Assembly: GCA_963635575.1 (NCBI GenBank)
Contig: CAVHFU010000052.1
Location: forward strand, 1-7,534
Length of the DNA stretch: 7,534 nucleotides
Direction of reading: 5' to 3'
Origin: RGIG9151 sp963635575
Lineage (GTDB): Bacteria; Bacillota; Clostridia; TANB77; RGIG9151
Shown here: piece after piece, positions 1-6,177 of the stretch
Numbering within the stretch: the stretch's first letter is position 1
How the letters are laid out: each line of letters opens with the position of its first letter
Notes under the pieces: generated by a model
Told to the model about the DNA's origin: nothing
The model's database searches: none
What the model saw: the letters and a program-made list of their open reading frames with translations, nothing else
Translations under genes and position numbers: made by a program

Positions 1-54
1 AATTTTCCCGTTATTGTTTGAATTTTTTTAGGACATTTTCAAAAATTATTGACA
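1..54. mobile_element. Probable end of an insertion sequence whose body lies left of the window
   Basis: The plus strand carries AGGACATTTTC (30-40) and then TTGACAT (49-55). The same two blocks, in the same order, occur on the minus strand at the other end of the window (7531-7521 and 7477-7471), so the ends are inverted relative to each other. Short repeated TGTCC/TGTCAA blocks near a terminus resemble the multiple terminal repeats of some IS families. If so, the element boundary is near 54 and its outer sequence, read inward, starts TGTCAA. No transposase is visible, and the family cannot be named from this fragment. Confidence 0.4.
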
Positions 55-63
55 TTTTGTTGC

Positions 64-97
64 AAAAGAAAACACCAAGTAACAACTTGGTGTTTTT
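64..97 (-). terminator. Intrinsic terminator after dnaD, probably bidirectional
   Basis: A perfect 10-bp stem (71-80 paired with 85-94) has a 4-nt loop. On the minus strand it is followed by TTCTTTT, and on the plus strand by a T run, so it can stop transcription from either side. It begins 4 nt beyond the dnaD stop codon. It would also stop plus-strand transcription entering from the IS-like end at 1-54. Confidence 0.85.
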
Positions 98-98
98 A

Positions 99-1070
99 TT
101 AATTAGCATAGAACCTGTCTAAGTCATTAAACTCTTTTTGTTCAGGGTTTATATAAGCATTAGTCGGGCCTGCATTATTCTTTATGAACTTTGCTTTTTC
201 TTTAGACTGATTTAAAAATTCCATAATGTCATTTTTATATTTTAAGCCCTTCTCATTCCAAGAACAAATTATCTTATTTAAATACTCAAAACTTGGGTTT
301 GTCTTAGATGTAGTCTTTTTAAGGGCAATCTCTATAACATCCATATCATATCCAAATTCCATAGCCCATTTATCTACATATGCTTCTTCATACTCAGTTA
401 ATTTTCTTGTAATTCCAAGTTTCTTGCTAATAGCCTTCTTTAGCTTATTGCATTTTTCATACTTTTGATAATACATATCCAAATCATTAACCGTCTTTAT
501 TGCATTGCTATGCCAAGCCTCTGCAACTGTAAATAAGTAATTTTTATGCAAAGCTCTTTTATCGTAGCAATAATTAAACAACGAATAAACAACATCTTCA
601 TCAAATGCAAATTTATCAAAAATAGTAGCAATATCATTATACCAAGCAGGACTCATAATTCCCTGGAAGAAAGTATTATTTATAGCCGTAATAACAGAAC
701 TTCTTCTCTTATTTCTATTAAGCTTGTCCACAGCTTCTTCAGGAGAGGTTGAAAGCTTAGGAGTATATAATCTGTTAATTTCCTTCTCCTTTAAATCATT
801 CATCACAATACCTTTTTCATTACTTAAAGCAAGTCCGGCTTTATTAAAATATTCAATCGCCGCTTTCACTCTATCTAGTTGCAGACCGGTTTTTTTAGAC
901 AAATCCAATAAAGAAATCTCTTTGTTATGCTTAGTTAAAAAAAGGCAATATAAATAAACCTTAACAAAATCTCCATCTGCCTCTGTTAAGAACTCGCTTA
1001 TAAATATATCTGAAACTGCTGTATCACCTAGCAATAATGACTCTTTCTTTAAAATCTGCAATATACCCAT
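99..1070 (-). CDS. dnaD: DnaD-family replication initiation / primosome protein
   Basis: A 323-residue protein of the clostridial DnaD family, which takes part in opening origin DNA and loading the replicative helicase. An N-terminal winged-helix-like region (about residues 25-90) includes the family-typical FVKVYLY. Two DnaD C-terminal-type repeats follow (about 145-200 and 220-280), each ending in the aromatic motif seen as YLFTVAEAW and YLNKIICSW. A lysine-rich tail ends in EFNDLDRFY, resembling the conserved C-terminal motif of this family. The ATG at 1070 directly abuts its AGGAG, which is poor spacing. The in-frame TTG at 1061 sits 9 nt downstream and would give 320 residues. I keep the ATG, but the TTG may be the true start. 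The gene has its own sigma-A-like promoter and a terminator right after it. A helicase-loader ATPase gene (dnaC-like) often follows such genes, but none is present. Confidence 0.85.
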   Translation of the reverse strand: MGILQILKKESLLLGDTAVSDIFISEFLTEADGDFVKVYLYCLFLTKHNKEISLLDLSKKTGLQLDRVKAAIEYFNKAGLALSNEKGIVMNDLKEKEINRLYTPKLSTSPEEAVDKLNRNKRRSSVITAINNTFFQGIMSPAWYNDIATIFDKFAFDEDVVYSLFNYCYDKRALHKNYLFTVAEAWHSNAIKTVNDLDMYYQKYEKCNKLKKAISKKLGITRKLTEYEEAYVDKWAMEFGYDMDVIEIALKKTTSKTNPSFEYLNKIICSWNEKGLKYKNDIMEFLNQSKEKAKFIKNNAGPTNAYINPEQKEFNDLDRFYAN

Positions 1071-1075
1071 CTCCT
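1071..1075 (-). promoter_or_regulatory. Ribosome binding site of dnaD (start-deciding)
   Basis: AGGAG lies immediately next to the ATG at 1070 (0-nt spacer) but 9 nt before the in-frame TTG at 1061. The spacing favours initiation at the TTG. Confidence 0.6.
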
Positions 1076-1083
1076 ATTTTCCA

Positions 1084-1113
1084 ATTCTACCACAAAGCAT
1101 TTCATTAATGCAA
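1084..1113 (-). promoter_or_regulatory. Sigma-A-like promoter of dnaD
   Basis: On the minus strand, TTGCAT (1113-1108) and TAGAAT (1089-1084) are separated by 18 nt. The -10 box matches 5 of 6 positions and is preceded by TGG, an extended -10 element. The -35 box is weak. The predicted transcript start, near 1077, leaves a leader of only about 7 nt before the ATG or 16 nt before the TTG. The -35 box overlaps the T tail of the upstream pdaA terminator. Confidence 0.55.
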
Positions 1114-1155
1114 GAAAAAAGAGTAAATACAAAAATTAAATTTCGATTTACTCTT
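1113..1155 (-). terminator. Intrinsic terminator after pdaA
   Basis: A 10-bp stem (1146-1155 with 1119-1128) encloses a 17-nt AT-rich loop and is followed on the minus strand by a T-rich tail (TTTTCTT). It lies 14 nt beyond the pdaA stop codon and closes the three-gene unit. Confidence 0.8.
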
Positions 1156-1169
1156 CATCTTTTGTAACA

Positions 1170-2033
1170 TTACAGCTCTCCGAACTCATAACCCATTTCT
1201 CTAGCTTTATCAATAATGTCTCCTAATGCATTTGCATTATCACGAGATACTGCATGAAGCAACATCACTTCTCCTGGATGCAAGGCATTTATTACTGCGT
1301 TATAAGCATAATCAGTACCTTTTTGGTTATTAACTTCCCAGTCTTTATATGCAAAGCTCCAAAAAACATTTGTATATCCAATGCTCTTTGTAATAGATAG
1401 TGTTCGCTCACTAAACTCACCCATAGGTGGTCTTAAATACTTCATAGACTTTCCATACGCGTCATAGAATTTTTTATCTAAATCAAGTACTTCCTTCTCT
1501 ACTTCCTCATCACTTAAAGTAGGCATACTTTTATGATTTACGGTATGATTACCAACTTCATGTCCTTCATCAACCATTCTTTTTACAAGTTCTTTTTCTT
1601 TCTCTAAATATGGTCCTGTAACAAAGAATACAGCTTTTACATTTTTCTCTTTTAATGTATCTAAAATCTGAGCTGTGTAACCATTTTCATAACCTTCATC
1701 AAAAGTCAAATATATAGTTTTGTCTTCATTAGACTTTAAATAAATGGCATCATATTTATTCGCCGGAACTGATAAATCTTTTCCAAAAGTAGGCTGATTA
1801 TGGTCTTTTCCCTTCATAAAATACCAACCAATTTTTTTATTACTTAAAGTTGAAGTATCCTCGGCAGGAAAAATTGATGGCTTAACACTCGGTTCCGGAG
1901 TAGCAGTCTCTTCCGGCTTTACTTCCTCATTTATTATAGGTGACTCAGACGGCAAAATTATCTCTTCATTTTTCTTGTCTCCACATCCGGGACATAAAAG
2001 TGCTATACATAATAGCAATAAAAGCTTTTTCAT
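1170..2033 (-). CDS. pdaA: PdaA-like muramic-delta-lactam peptidoglycan deacetylase, possible lipoprotein
   Basis: A 287-residue carbohydrate esterase family 4 (NodB) protein. Members of the PdaA group remove the acetyl group of MurNAc in spore cortex so the muramic lactam recognised by germination lytic enzymes can form. An N-terminal hydrophobic signal (residues 4-16) leads to Cys17 in CPGC, followed by a Glu/Pro/Ser/Thr-rich linker to about residue 60. The catalytic domain shows TFDEGYENG (110-118), HTVNH (163-167), RPPMGEFSE (201-209), YKDWEVNNQKG (229-239) and LLHAVSRDNA (258-267). The last four blocks are characteristic of PdaA rather than generic NodB proteins. The start is the third of three in-frame start codons (TTG 2039, ATG 2036, ATG 2033), chosen because it lies 7 nt after GGAGG. 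The gene starts 28 nt after apeA and is probably cotranscribed with it. The lipobox is imperfect (Cys at -3, Pro at -2), so lipidation is uncertain. Confidence 0.9.
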   Translation of the reverse strand: MKKLLLLLCIALLCPGCGDKKNEEIILPSESPIINEEVKPEETATPEPSVKPSIFPAEDTSTLSNKKIGWYFMKGKDHNQPTFGKDLSVPANKYDAIYLKSNEDKTIYLTFDEGYENGYTAQILDTLKEKNVKAVFFVTGPYLEKEKELVKRMVDEGHEVGNHTVNHKSMPTLSDEEVEKEVLDLDKKFYDAYGKSMKYLRPPMGEFSERTLSITKSIGYTNVFWSFAYKDWEVNNQKGTDYAYNAVINALHPGEVMLLHAVSRDNANALGDIIDKAREMGYEFGEL

Positions 2034-2040
2034 CATCAAG

Positions 2041-2045
2041 CCTCC
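2041..2045 (-). promoter_or_regulatory. Ribosome binding site of pdaA (start-deciding)
   Basis: GGAGG precedes three consecutive in-frame start codons at distances of 1 nt (TTG 2039), 4 nt (ATG 2036) and 7 nt (ATG 2033). The last has the most usual spacing. Confidence 0.7.
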
Positions 2046-2061
2046 ATTTTGTATTTTGGGG

Positions 2062-3486
2062 TTATTTCATAAAAGTATTATATGCCCTATATGCCATATA
2101 TATGTCTGCTTTACTTGTAATTTCAAATGGTGCATGCATTGAAAGCACTGCTACTCCACAGTCAATTACATCTAATCCTTGGTCAGCCAAATAATATGCG
2201 ATAGTTCCTCCACCGCCTTGGTCAACTTTTCCTAGTTCGCCCATTTGCCAAGCGATATCGTTTTCATCAAAAATCTTTCTAACTTCTCCGACAAATTCTG
2301 CACTAGCATCATTTCCACCAGATTTTCCACCATGTCCGGAATACTTCGCAACACAAACACCTTCTCCTAAATAGCAAGAATTGTTCTTTTCCATCGCGCT
2401 AGCATATGTTGGATCATATCCTGCATCAACATCTGCAGAAAGCATTTTACTGTTAGATAAAGCTCTCTTTAATGCAAGTTCGTCATATTCTCCTCTTAAA
2501 TTCATAAGTTCAGCAAGGAAAAATTCAAAAGCACGAGATTCCATACCTGTATTTCCCATACTTCCAACTTCTTCTTTATCTGCTAATACGCATACAGCTG
2601 TTTTTTTGCATAATCCAATTTCGCAAATAGCCTTTAGAGATGTGTATGCGCAAACTCTATCGTCTTGACCGTATCCACCAACAAAAGCAGAATCAAATCC
2701 AACTGATTTAGCTTTAAATGCCGGAACAACTTCAAGTTCTGTACTTAAGAAATCTCTTTCTGTTATTCCGTATTTCTTGTTTAATATATCTAAAACATTA
2801 AGTTTTACTTTTTCTTTAACCTTTTCATCATCAAATGGAATTCCACCAACTAAAATATTAAGTTCTTCGCCTGTAATAGCCTCTCTTAAAGGCTTAGAAA
2901 CTTGGTCTTTAGCTAAATGTGGTAATAAATCAGTAACACAGAAAACAGGTTCGCCTTCTTGTTCGCCAATACTTACATTTAACTTAGTTCCATCTTTCCT
3001 AACCACAACACCATGAATAGAAAGTGGTATAGTTGTCCATTGATATTTCTTAATTCCACCATAGTAATGTGTTTTGAGTAAAGCCATTCCATCAGCTTCA
3101 TATAATGGGTTTGGTTTTAAATCAAGTCTTGGTGAATCTATATGTGCACCCACCGCATTAATTCCTTCAATGATAGGCTCTTTACCTATAATAGCTAAGA
3201 ATAAATTTTTATCTCTGTTAGAATAATATACTCTATCGCCTTCTTTTAATTTCTTATAAGTACTAATTGGCCTAAAGCCTGCTTCCTTAGCAATTTTAAT
3301 TGCCTCTTCAACAGCAAGTCTTTCAGTTTTACAATTATTTAAGAAATCAATATATCCTTCCGAAAAATCCTGAATCTTCTTTAATGTCTTTTTATCTGAT
3401 GTTTCCCAAATCGATTTTCTTTGGAAAATTAACTCCTCGCTACGTAATTGTCCAGCAGTTTTTTCAGTATCTTTTTTTGTTGCCAT
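2062..3486 (-). CDS. apeA: M18 family metallo-aminopeptidase
   Basis: A 474-residue cytoplasmic zinc aminopeptidase of peptidase family M18 (aspartyl aminopeptidase type), full length for the family. These enzymes release N-terminal, often acidic, residues from peptides and usually form large dodecameric shells. The metal-site motifs are all present: AHIDSPR (His115), GQDDR (Asp275/276), DKEEVGS (Glu305/306), SADVDAGYDP (Asp352) and LSMHAPFE (His451). There is no signal peptide or membrane segment. The ATG at 3486 has AAAGGAGG 8 nt upstream, an excellent site. The gene lies 29 nt after the PstS-like gene and 28 nt before pdaA, with no terminator in either gap, so the three genes are probably one transcript. 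Family membership is secure. Exact substrate preference and any spore role are inference. The symbol apeA follows clostridial annotation practice. Confidence 0.93.
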   Translation of the reverse strand: MATKKDTEKTAGQLRSEELIFQRKSIWETSDKKTLKKIQDFSEGYIDFLNNCKTERLAVEEAIKIAKEAGFRPISTYKKLKEGDRVYYSNRDKNLFLAIIGKEPIIEGINAVGAHIDSPRLDLKPNPLYEADGMALLKTHYYGGIKKYQWTTIPLSIHGVVVRKDGTKLNVSIGEQEGEPVFCVTDLLPHLAKDQVSKPLREAITGEELNILVGGIPFDDEKVKEKVKLNVLDILNKKYGITERDFLSTELEVVPAFKAKSVGFDSAFVGGYGQDDRVCAYTSLKAICEIGLCKKTAVCVLADKEEVGSMGNTGMESRAFEFFLAELMNLRGEYDELALKRALSNSKMLSADVDAGYDPTYASAMEKNNSCYLGEGVCVAKYSGHGGKSGGNDASAEFVGEVRKIFDENDIAWQMGELGKVDQGGGGTIAYYLADQGLDVIDCGVAVLSMHAPFEITSKADIYMAYRAYNTFMK

Positions 3487-3494
3487 AACACTTT

Positions 3495-3502
3495 CCTCCT
3501 TT
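3495..3502 (-). promoter_or_regulatory. Ribosome binding site of apeA
   Basis: AAAGGAGG, a near-perfect anti-16S match, lies 8 nt before the ATG at 3486 and fixes that start. It is the strongest site in the three-gene unit. Confidence 0.8.
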
Positions 3503-3515
3503 GTAAATTTTATTG

Positions 3516-4451
3516 CTATTTTGCCACAATATATCCGCTTTCACGAATAACATCTTGTCCTTTCTCAGACAATATATATTCAACAAGTTTTTTTACTTGT
3601 GAACTTTTCATAGCATCTTTTCTTACTATTACATATATATCAAACGTAGCCGGATATTCATCCATAAAAATTTTAACATCATCAGCTTTTTCTCCGTCTA
3701 CCTTTAATACTCTACAATTATCAGGTAATTTTATATTTTTTAACGCATTGTAATTAGTGTAACCTATAGCGGATTTTCTTGTGTCTAAATAATTAGCAAT
3801 TGCATTTATTAAACCATTTAAGCTCTCATCTTGCAACCTTATCTTAGGTTTTTCTAATACATAATCCCCCATATACTTTTTAAATGCATAGTATAGTGTT
3901 TCAGCAGATTTAGATTGATAGGCTAGAATATCTAGCTCCTCTCCTCCCAGTTCTGACCAATTAGTAATGGCTTTAGAATAAATCTTTTTTATATCCTCAC
4001 TTTTTAAACTAGTTACCGGATTTTTAGAATTATTTAAAAACACAAATGCATCTCTTGAAATAATATATTTTTCAATTTCGATATTCTCATTATCTAGTCT
4101 TGTTATGACTTCATCATCAGGCAAAGGAGAAATTATAACATCACATTTTCCTTCTATTAAAGAATTATATGCATCATCTATGTTTTCTATGCTAAAATAC
4201 TTTTCAGATTTTTTATCAGAGAATTTATAATATTCTTTAGCAAGATTATACCCCAAACTTTCAGTAAGCTCAGTCGTAAAAACTTTAGTTGGTGCTTTAC
4301 TTAAATTAACTATTAAAACCACAATCCCTATTATTAAAACTACACATGTAGCAACTATTGCAATAAGGTATTTTAGTGGTAACTTGCCACCGTATCTAAG
4401 ACGGTTTGCACGTTCATATTTTATATTATCGATAAAATCTTTTATATCCAC
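3516..4451 (-). CDS. Membrane-anchored PstS-like (phosphate-binding-protein fold) protein of unknown role
   Basis: A 311-residue protein with a basic N-terminal cytoplasmic segment (1-26), one transmembrane helix (about 27-49) and an external domain of the PstS-like periplasmic binding fold. The fold is supported by AFVFLNNSKNPVTSL (135-149), IKKIYSKAITNWSELGG (154-170), SAIGYTNYNAL (227-237), the YPATFDIYVIVRK stretch (266-278) and GQDVIRESGYIV (298-309). The phosphate-loop motifs normally found in PstS are not recognisable: the first loop reads TTELTESLG and the usual SGT loop reads KSAET. There is no lipobox, so it appears anchored by an uncleaved helix. No pst transporter genes are adjacent. 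The GTG at 4451 is chosen because GGGAG lies 8 nt upstream; the GTG at 4466 has no leader site. It heads a unit with apeA and pdaA. Phosphate sensing, another ligand, or a structural role are all possible. Confidence 0.75.
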   Translation of the reverse strand: MDIKDFIDNIKYERANRLRYGGKLPLKYLIAIVATCVVLIIGIVVLIVNLSKAPTKVFTTELTESLGYNLAKEYYKFSDKKSEKYFSIENIDDAYNSLIEGKCDVIISPLPDDEVITRLDNENIEIEKYIISRDAFVFLNNSKNPVTSLKSEDIKKIYSKAITNWSELGGEELDILAYQSKSAETLYYAFKKYMGDYVLEKPKIRLQDESLNGLINAIANYLDTRKSAIGYTNYNALKNIKLPDNCRVLKVDGEKADDVKIFMDEYPATFDIYVIVRKDAMKSSQVKKLVEYILSEKGQDVIRESGYIVAK

Positions 4452-4459
4452 AAAAATCA

Positions 4460-4464
4460 CTCCC
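4460..4464 (-). promoter_or_regulatory. Ribosome binding site of the PstS-like gene (start-deciding)
   Basis: GGGAG with an 8-nt spacer to the GTG at 4451. The longer reading frame from the GTG at 4466 would place this site inside the coding region, so the shorter start is preferred. Confidence 0.6.
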
Positions 4465-4478
4465 ACTATTTTCTACAC

Positions 4479-4520
4479 AAAAAAATTGTATCAAAATTTA
4501 ATTTAAAATACAATTTTTTT
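4479..4520 (-). terminator. Intrinsic terminator after spoIVA, bidirectional in form
   Basis: A 13-bp AT-rich stem (4508-4520 with 4479-4491) has a 16-nt AT-only loop except for one C. It ends in T7 on the minus strand and a much longer T run on the plus strand. It begins 21 nt beyond the spoIVA stop codon. The stem has a single G-C pair, so it is weak by stability, and the homopolymer flanks do most of the work. Confidence 0.6.
4485..4513 (-). promoter_or_regulatory. Candidate sigma-A promoter of the PstS-like/apeA/pdaA unit, inside the spoIVA terminator hairpin
   Basis: On the minus strand, TTGTAT (4513-4508) and TACAAT (4490-4485) are separated by 17 nt, and the -10 box is preceded by TGA (extended -10). 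The predicted transcript start, near 4478, gives a leader of about 27 nt. The two boxes are also the two arms of the terminator hairpin, so the match could be a by-product of that palindrome. The -35 box matches only 3 of 6 positions. Confidence 0.35.
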
Positions 4521-4531
4521 TTTTTTTTTTT
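4514..4531. repeat. 18-nt T homopolymer followed directly by seven A
   Basis: The plus strand reads T18 (4514-4531) and then A7 (4532-4538), between the spoIVA stop codon and the next gene's promoter region. Such tracts slip during replication and sequencing, so the length given here may not be exact. Confidence 0.9.
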
Positions 4532-4541
4532 AAAAAAATAT

Positions 4542-6020
4542 TTACAAAATGATGCAAATTAAACCTCCGCTACCCTCATTAATTATTCTTTGCAATGTTT
4601 CTTGAATCTTTTCCTGTGCATCTTCAGGCATTCTATTTAACTTATTGTTTAATCCTTCGCTTACTAATTCATGTAATGACTTCCCAAAAATATTGGACTC
4701 CCAAATTTTCTTCGGATCGCTTTCAAACTCTTCCATCAAGTACTGTACCAACTCTTCTGATTGTCTTTCACTTCCTACAATAGGTGAAACTTCTGTTTGA
4801 ATATCGGCACGTATCATATGAATACTTGGCGCACTAGCTCTTAACTTAACCCCAAACTTTCCCCCCTGTTTAACTATCTCAGGTTCTTCTAGGCTAAGTT
4901 CATCCATAGAAGGGCTCACAATTCCATATCCTTTAGTTTCTACCTCATGTAAAGCGTATTCTATCTTGTCGTACTCTTTTTTAACATGAGATAAATCATT
5001 TATCATGCTAACTAGCTGACTCTGATTTGTAATTTCTACTCCCGCCATTTCACTTAATATTTTGTAGAATAGTTCTTCCGGGAAAGTAAGCTCCATTTTC
5101 ACTTTACCATTTGCCATATTTATTTCTGTAACAATAGCATCAGTAACATCTTCGATTTGCGAAATATTATTCACTGCCTCATCAACATTTCGCATATTTT
5201 TAACTTGGCAAAAAGAGTCAACAACCTCATCAGTTATTTGCTTTTTAAACCAATGATCACTATCTAAGCAATCAAGCCATCCCGGCAACTTTATATTTAC
5301 TTCATCAACAGGGAATTCCATAAGCATTCCCTTAAAGATGTCATTTATATCATTCGGTGTAATTCCCATACAATCAACAACCACAACAGGCGCATCATAT
5401 TTTTCCGCAAGTTCCTCTCTTAGAGCTAATGTAGCTTCGTTTTGTGGATACGCCGAATTAAGAATAATTACAAAAGGCTTATTTAACCCTTTTAGTTCCT
5501 TTACTACCCTTTCTTCTGCTTTAACATACGCCTCTCTCGGCAACTCAGAAATTGTTCCGTCTGTTGTTACCACCAAGCCAATCGTCGAATGTTCGTTTAT
5601 AACCTTTTGCGTGCCAATCTCAGCTGCTTGTTCGAACGGAATTCTCTCATTAAACCAAGGCGTAGAAATCATTCGTGGTGCATTATTTTCTAAATGTCCC
5701 ATTGCACCGTCTACCAAATAGCCTACACAATCCACCAACCTTACCTTCATTTTAATCTTATCTTCCAATTCAATTTCAACAGCATCGTTCGGTATAAATT
5801 TAGGTTCTGTTGTCATTATTGTTCTACCGGATGCACTTTGTGGAAGTTCATCTTTAGCACGTTCTTGCTCATGGAAATCCTTAATGTTAGGTATTACCAT
5901 TAGGTCCATAAATCTTTTTATAAAAGTTGATTTTCCTGTTCTAACAGGTCCGACAACTCCTATATAAATATCGCCACCCGTTCTAGTCGCAACATCTTCG
6001 TAAATACTATATTTACCCAC
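4542..6020 (-). CDS. spoIVA: SpoIVA, spore coat morphogenetic ATPase
   Basis: A 492-residue protein, the length I recall for Bacillus subtilis SpoIVA, colinear with it throughout. SpoIVA is made in the mother cell and hydrolyses ATP to polymerise into the coat basement layer on the outer forespore membrane. There its C-terminus associates with SpoVM; the protein also affects cortex assembly. The Walker A motif GPVRTGKST (24-32) places Lys30 as in B. subtilis. LVDCVGY (95-101) supplies the Walker B Asp97, and TIMTTEP (67-73) carries the threonine pair 70/71. The C-terminus INEGSGGLICIIL is nearly identical to the conserved family end. The GTG at 6020 is chosen over the TTG at 6029: AAGGGGG lies 9 nt before the GTG but abuts the TTG, and only the GTG start matches the family N-terminus and Walker numbering. 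The gene is monocistronic, with a sigma-E-type promoter and a terminator. Confidence 0.98.
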   Translation of the reverse strand: MGKYSIYEDVATRTGGDIYIGVVGPVRTGKSTFIKRFMDLMVIPNIKDFHEQERAKDELPQSASGRTIMTTEPKFIPNDAVEIELEDKIKMKVRLVDCVGYLVDGAMGHLENNAPRMISTPWFNERIPFEQAAEIGTQKVINEHSTIGLVVTTDGTISELPREAYVKAEERVVKELKGLNKPFVIILNSAYPQNEATLALREELAEKYDAPVVVVDCMGITPNDINDIFKGMLMEFPVDEVNIKLPGWLDCLDSDHWFKKQITDEVVDSFCQVKNMRNVDEAVNNISQIEDVTDAIVTEINMANGKVKMELTFPEELFYKILSEMAGVEITNQSQLVSMINDLSHVKKEYDKIEYALHEVETKGYGIVSPSMDELSLEEPEIVKQGGKFGVKLRASAPSIHMIRADIQTEVSPIVGSERQSEELVQYLMEEFESDPKKIWESNIFGKSLHELVSEGLNNKLNRMPEDAQEKIQETLQRIINEGSGGLICIIL

Positions 6021-6029
6021 CTCTAACAA

Positions 6030-6036
6030 CCCCCTT
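6030..6036 (-). promoter_or_regulatory. Ribosome binding site of spoIVA (start-deciding)
   Basis: AAGGGGG ends 9 nt before the GTG at 6020 and has no spacer to the TTG at 6029. It selects the GTG. Confidence 0.75.
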
Positions 6037-6055
6037 GTACTTGTTTTTCTTTACA

Positions 6056-6084
6056 ACTGTATGCAGGAAATTGTATAGATATGC
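6056..6084 (-). promoter_or_regulatory. Sigma-E-type promoter of spoIVA
   Basis: On the minus strand, GCATATC (6084-6078), then 14 nt, then CATACAGT (6063-6056). The -10 matches the sigma-E consensus CATACAnT at every position, the -35 resembles the KMATATT-type box, and the spacing is right. The predicted transcript start, near 6049, gives a leader of about 29 nt. spoIVA is a classic mother-cell sigma-E gene, so sequence and expectation agree. Confidence 0.75.
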
Positions 6085-6150
6085 ATTGTTTGTTGCTTAT
6101 TATTTATTCAATCAAATTTTACCATTTATAGTTATACTTAATAATTTACA

Positions 6151-6177
6151 ACAAAAAACGGCTTTAACAGCCGTTTT
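6151..6177 (-). terminator. Intrinsic terminator at the end of dpaA
   Basis: A 9-bp stem (6169-6177 with 6155-6163), GC-rich at its core (CGGCT/AGCCG), has a 5-nt loop and a T-rich end on the minus strand. The dpaA stop codon (6178-6176) overlaps the base of the stem, so transcription should stop right at the gene end. Confidence 0.88.

Noticed and set aside
226..957. Several plus-strand open frames of 68-80 codons opposite dnaD
   Set aside because: They lie wholly antisense to a well-supported gene, lack good ribosome sites, and their translations show no domain.
3516..4451. Calling the PstS-like protein a functional phosphate ABC-transporter component (pstS)
   Set aside because: It lacks a lipobox and recognisable phosphate loops and has no pstCAB neighbours, so the symbol would overstate the evidence.
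5338..5903. Plus-strand open frames of 127 and 69 codons opposite spoIVA
   Set aside because: They are antisense shadows of a highly conserved gene. Serine- and isoleucine-rich translations with no motif are typical of such shadows.
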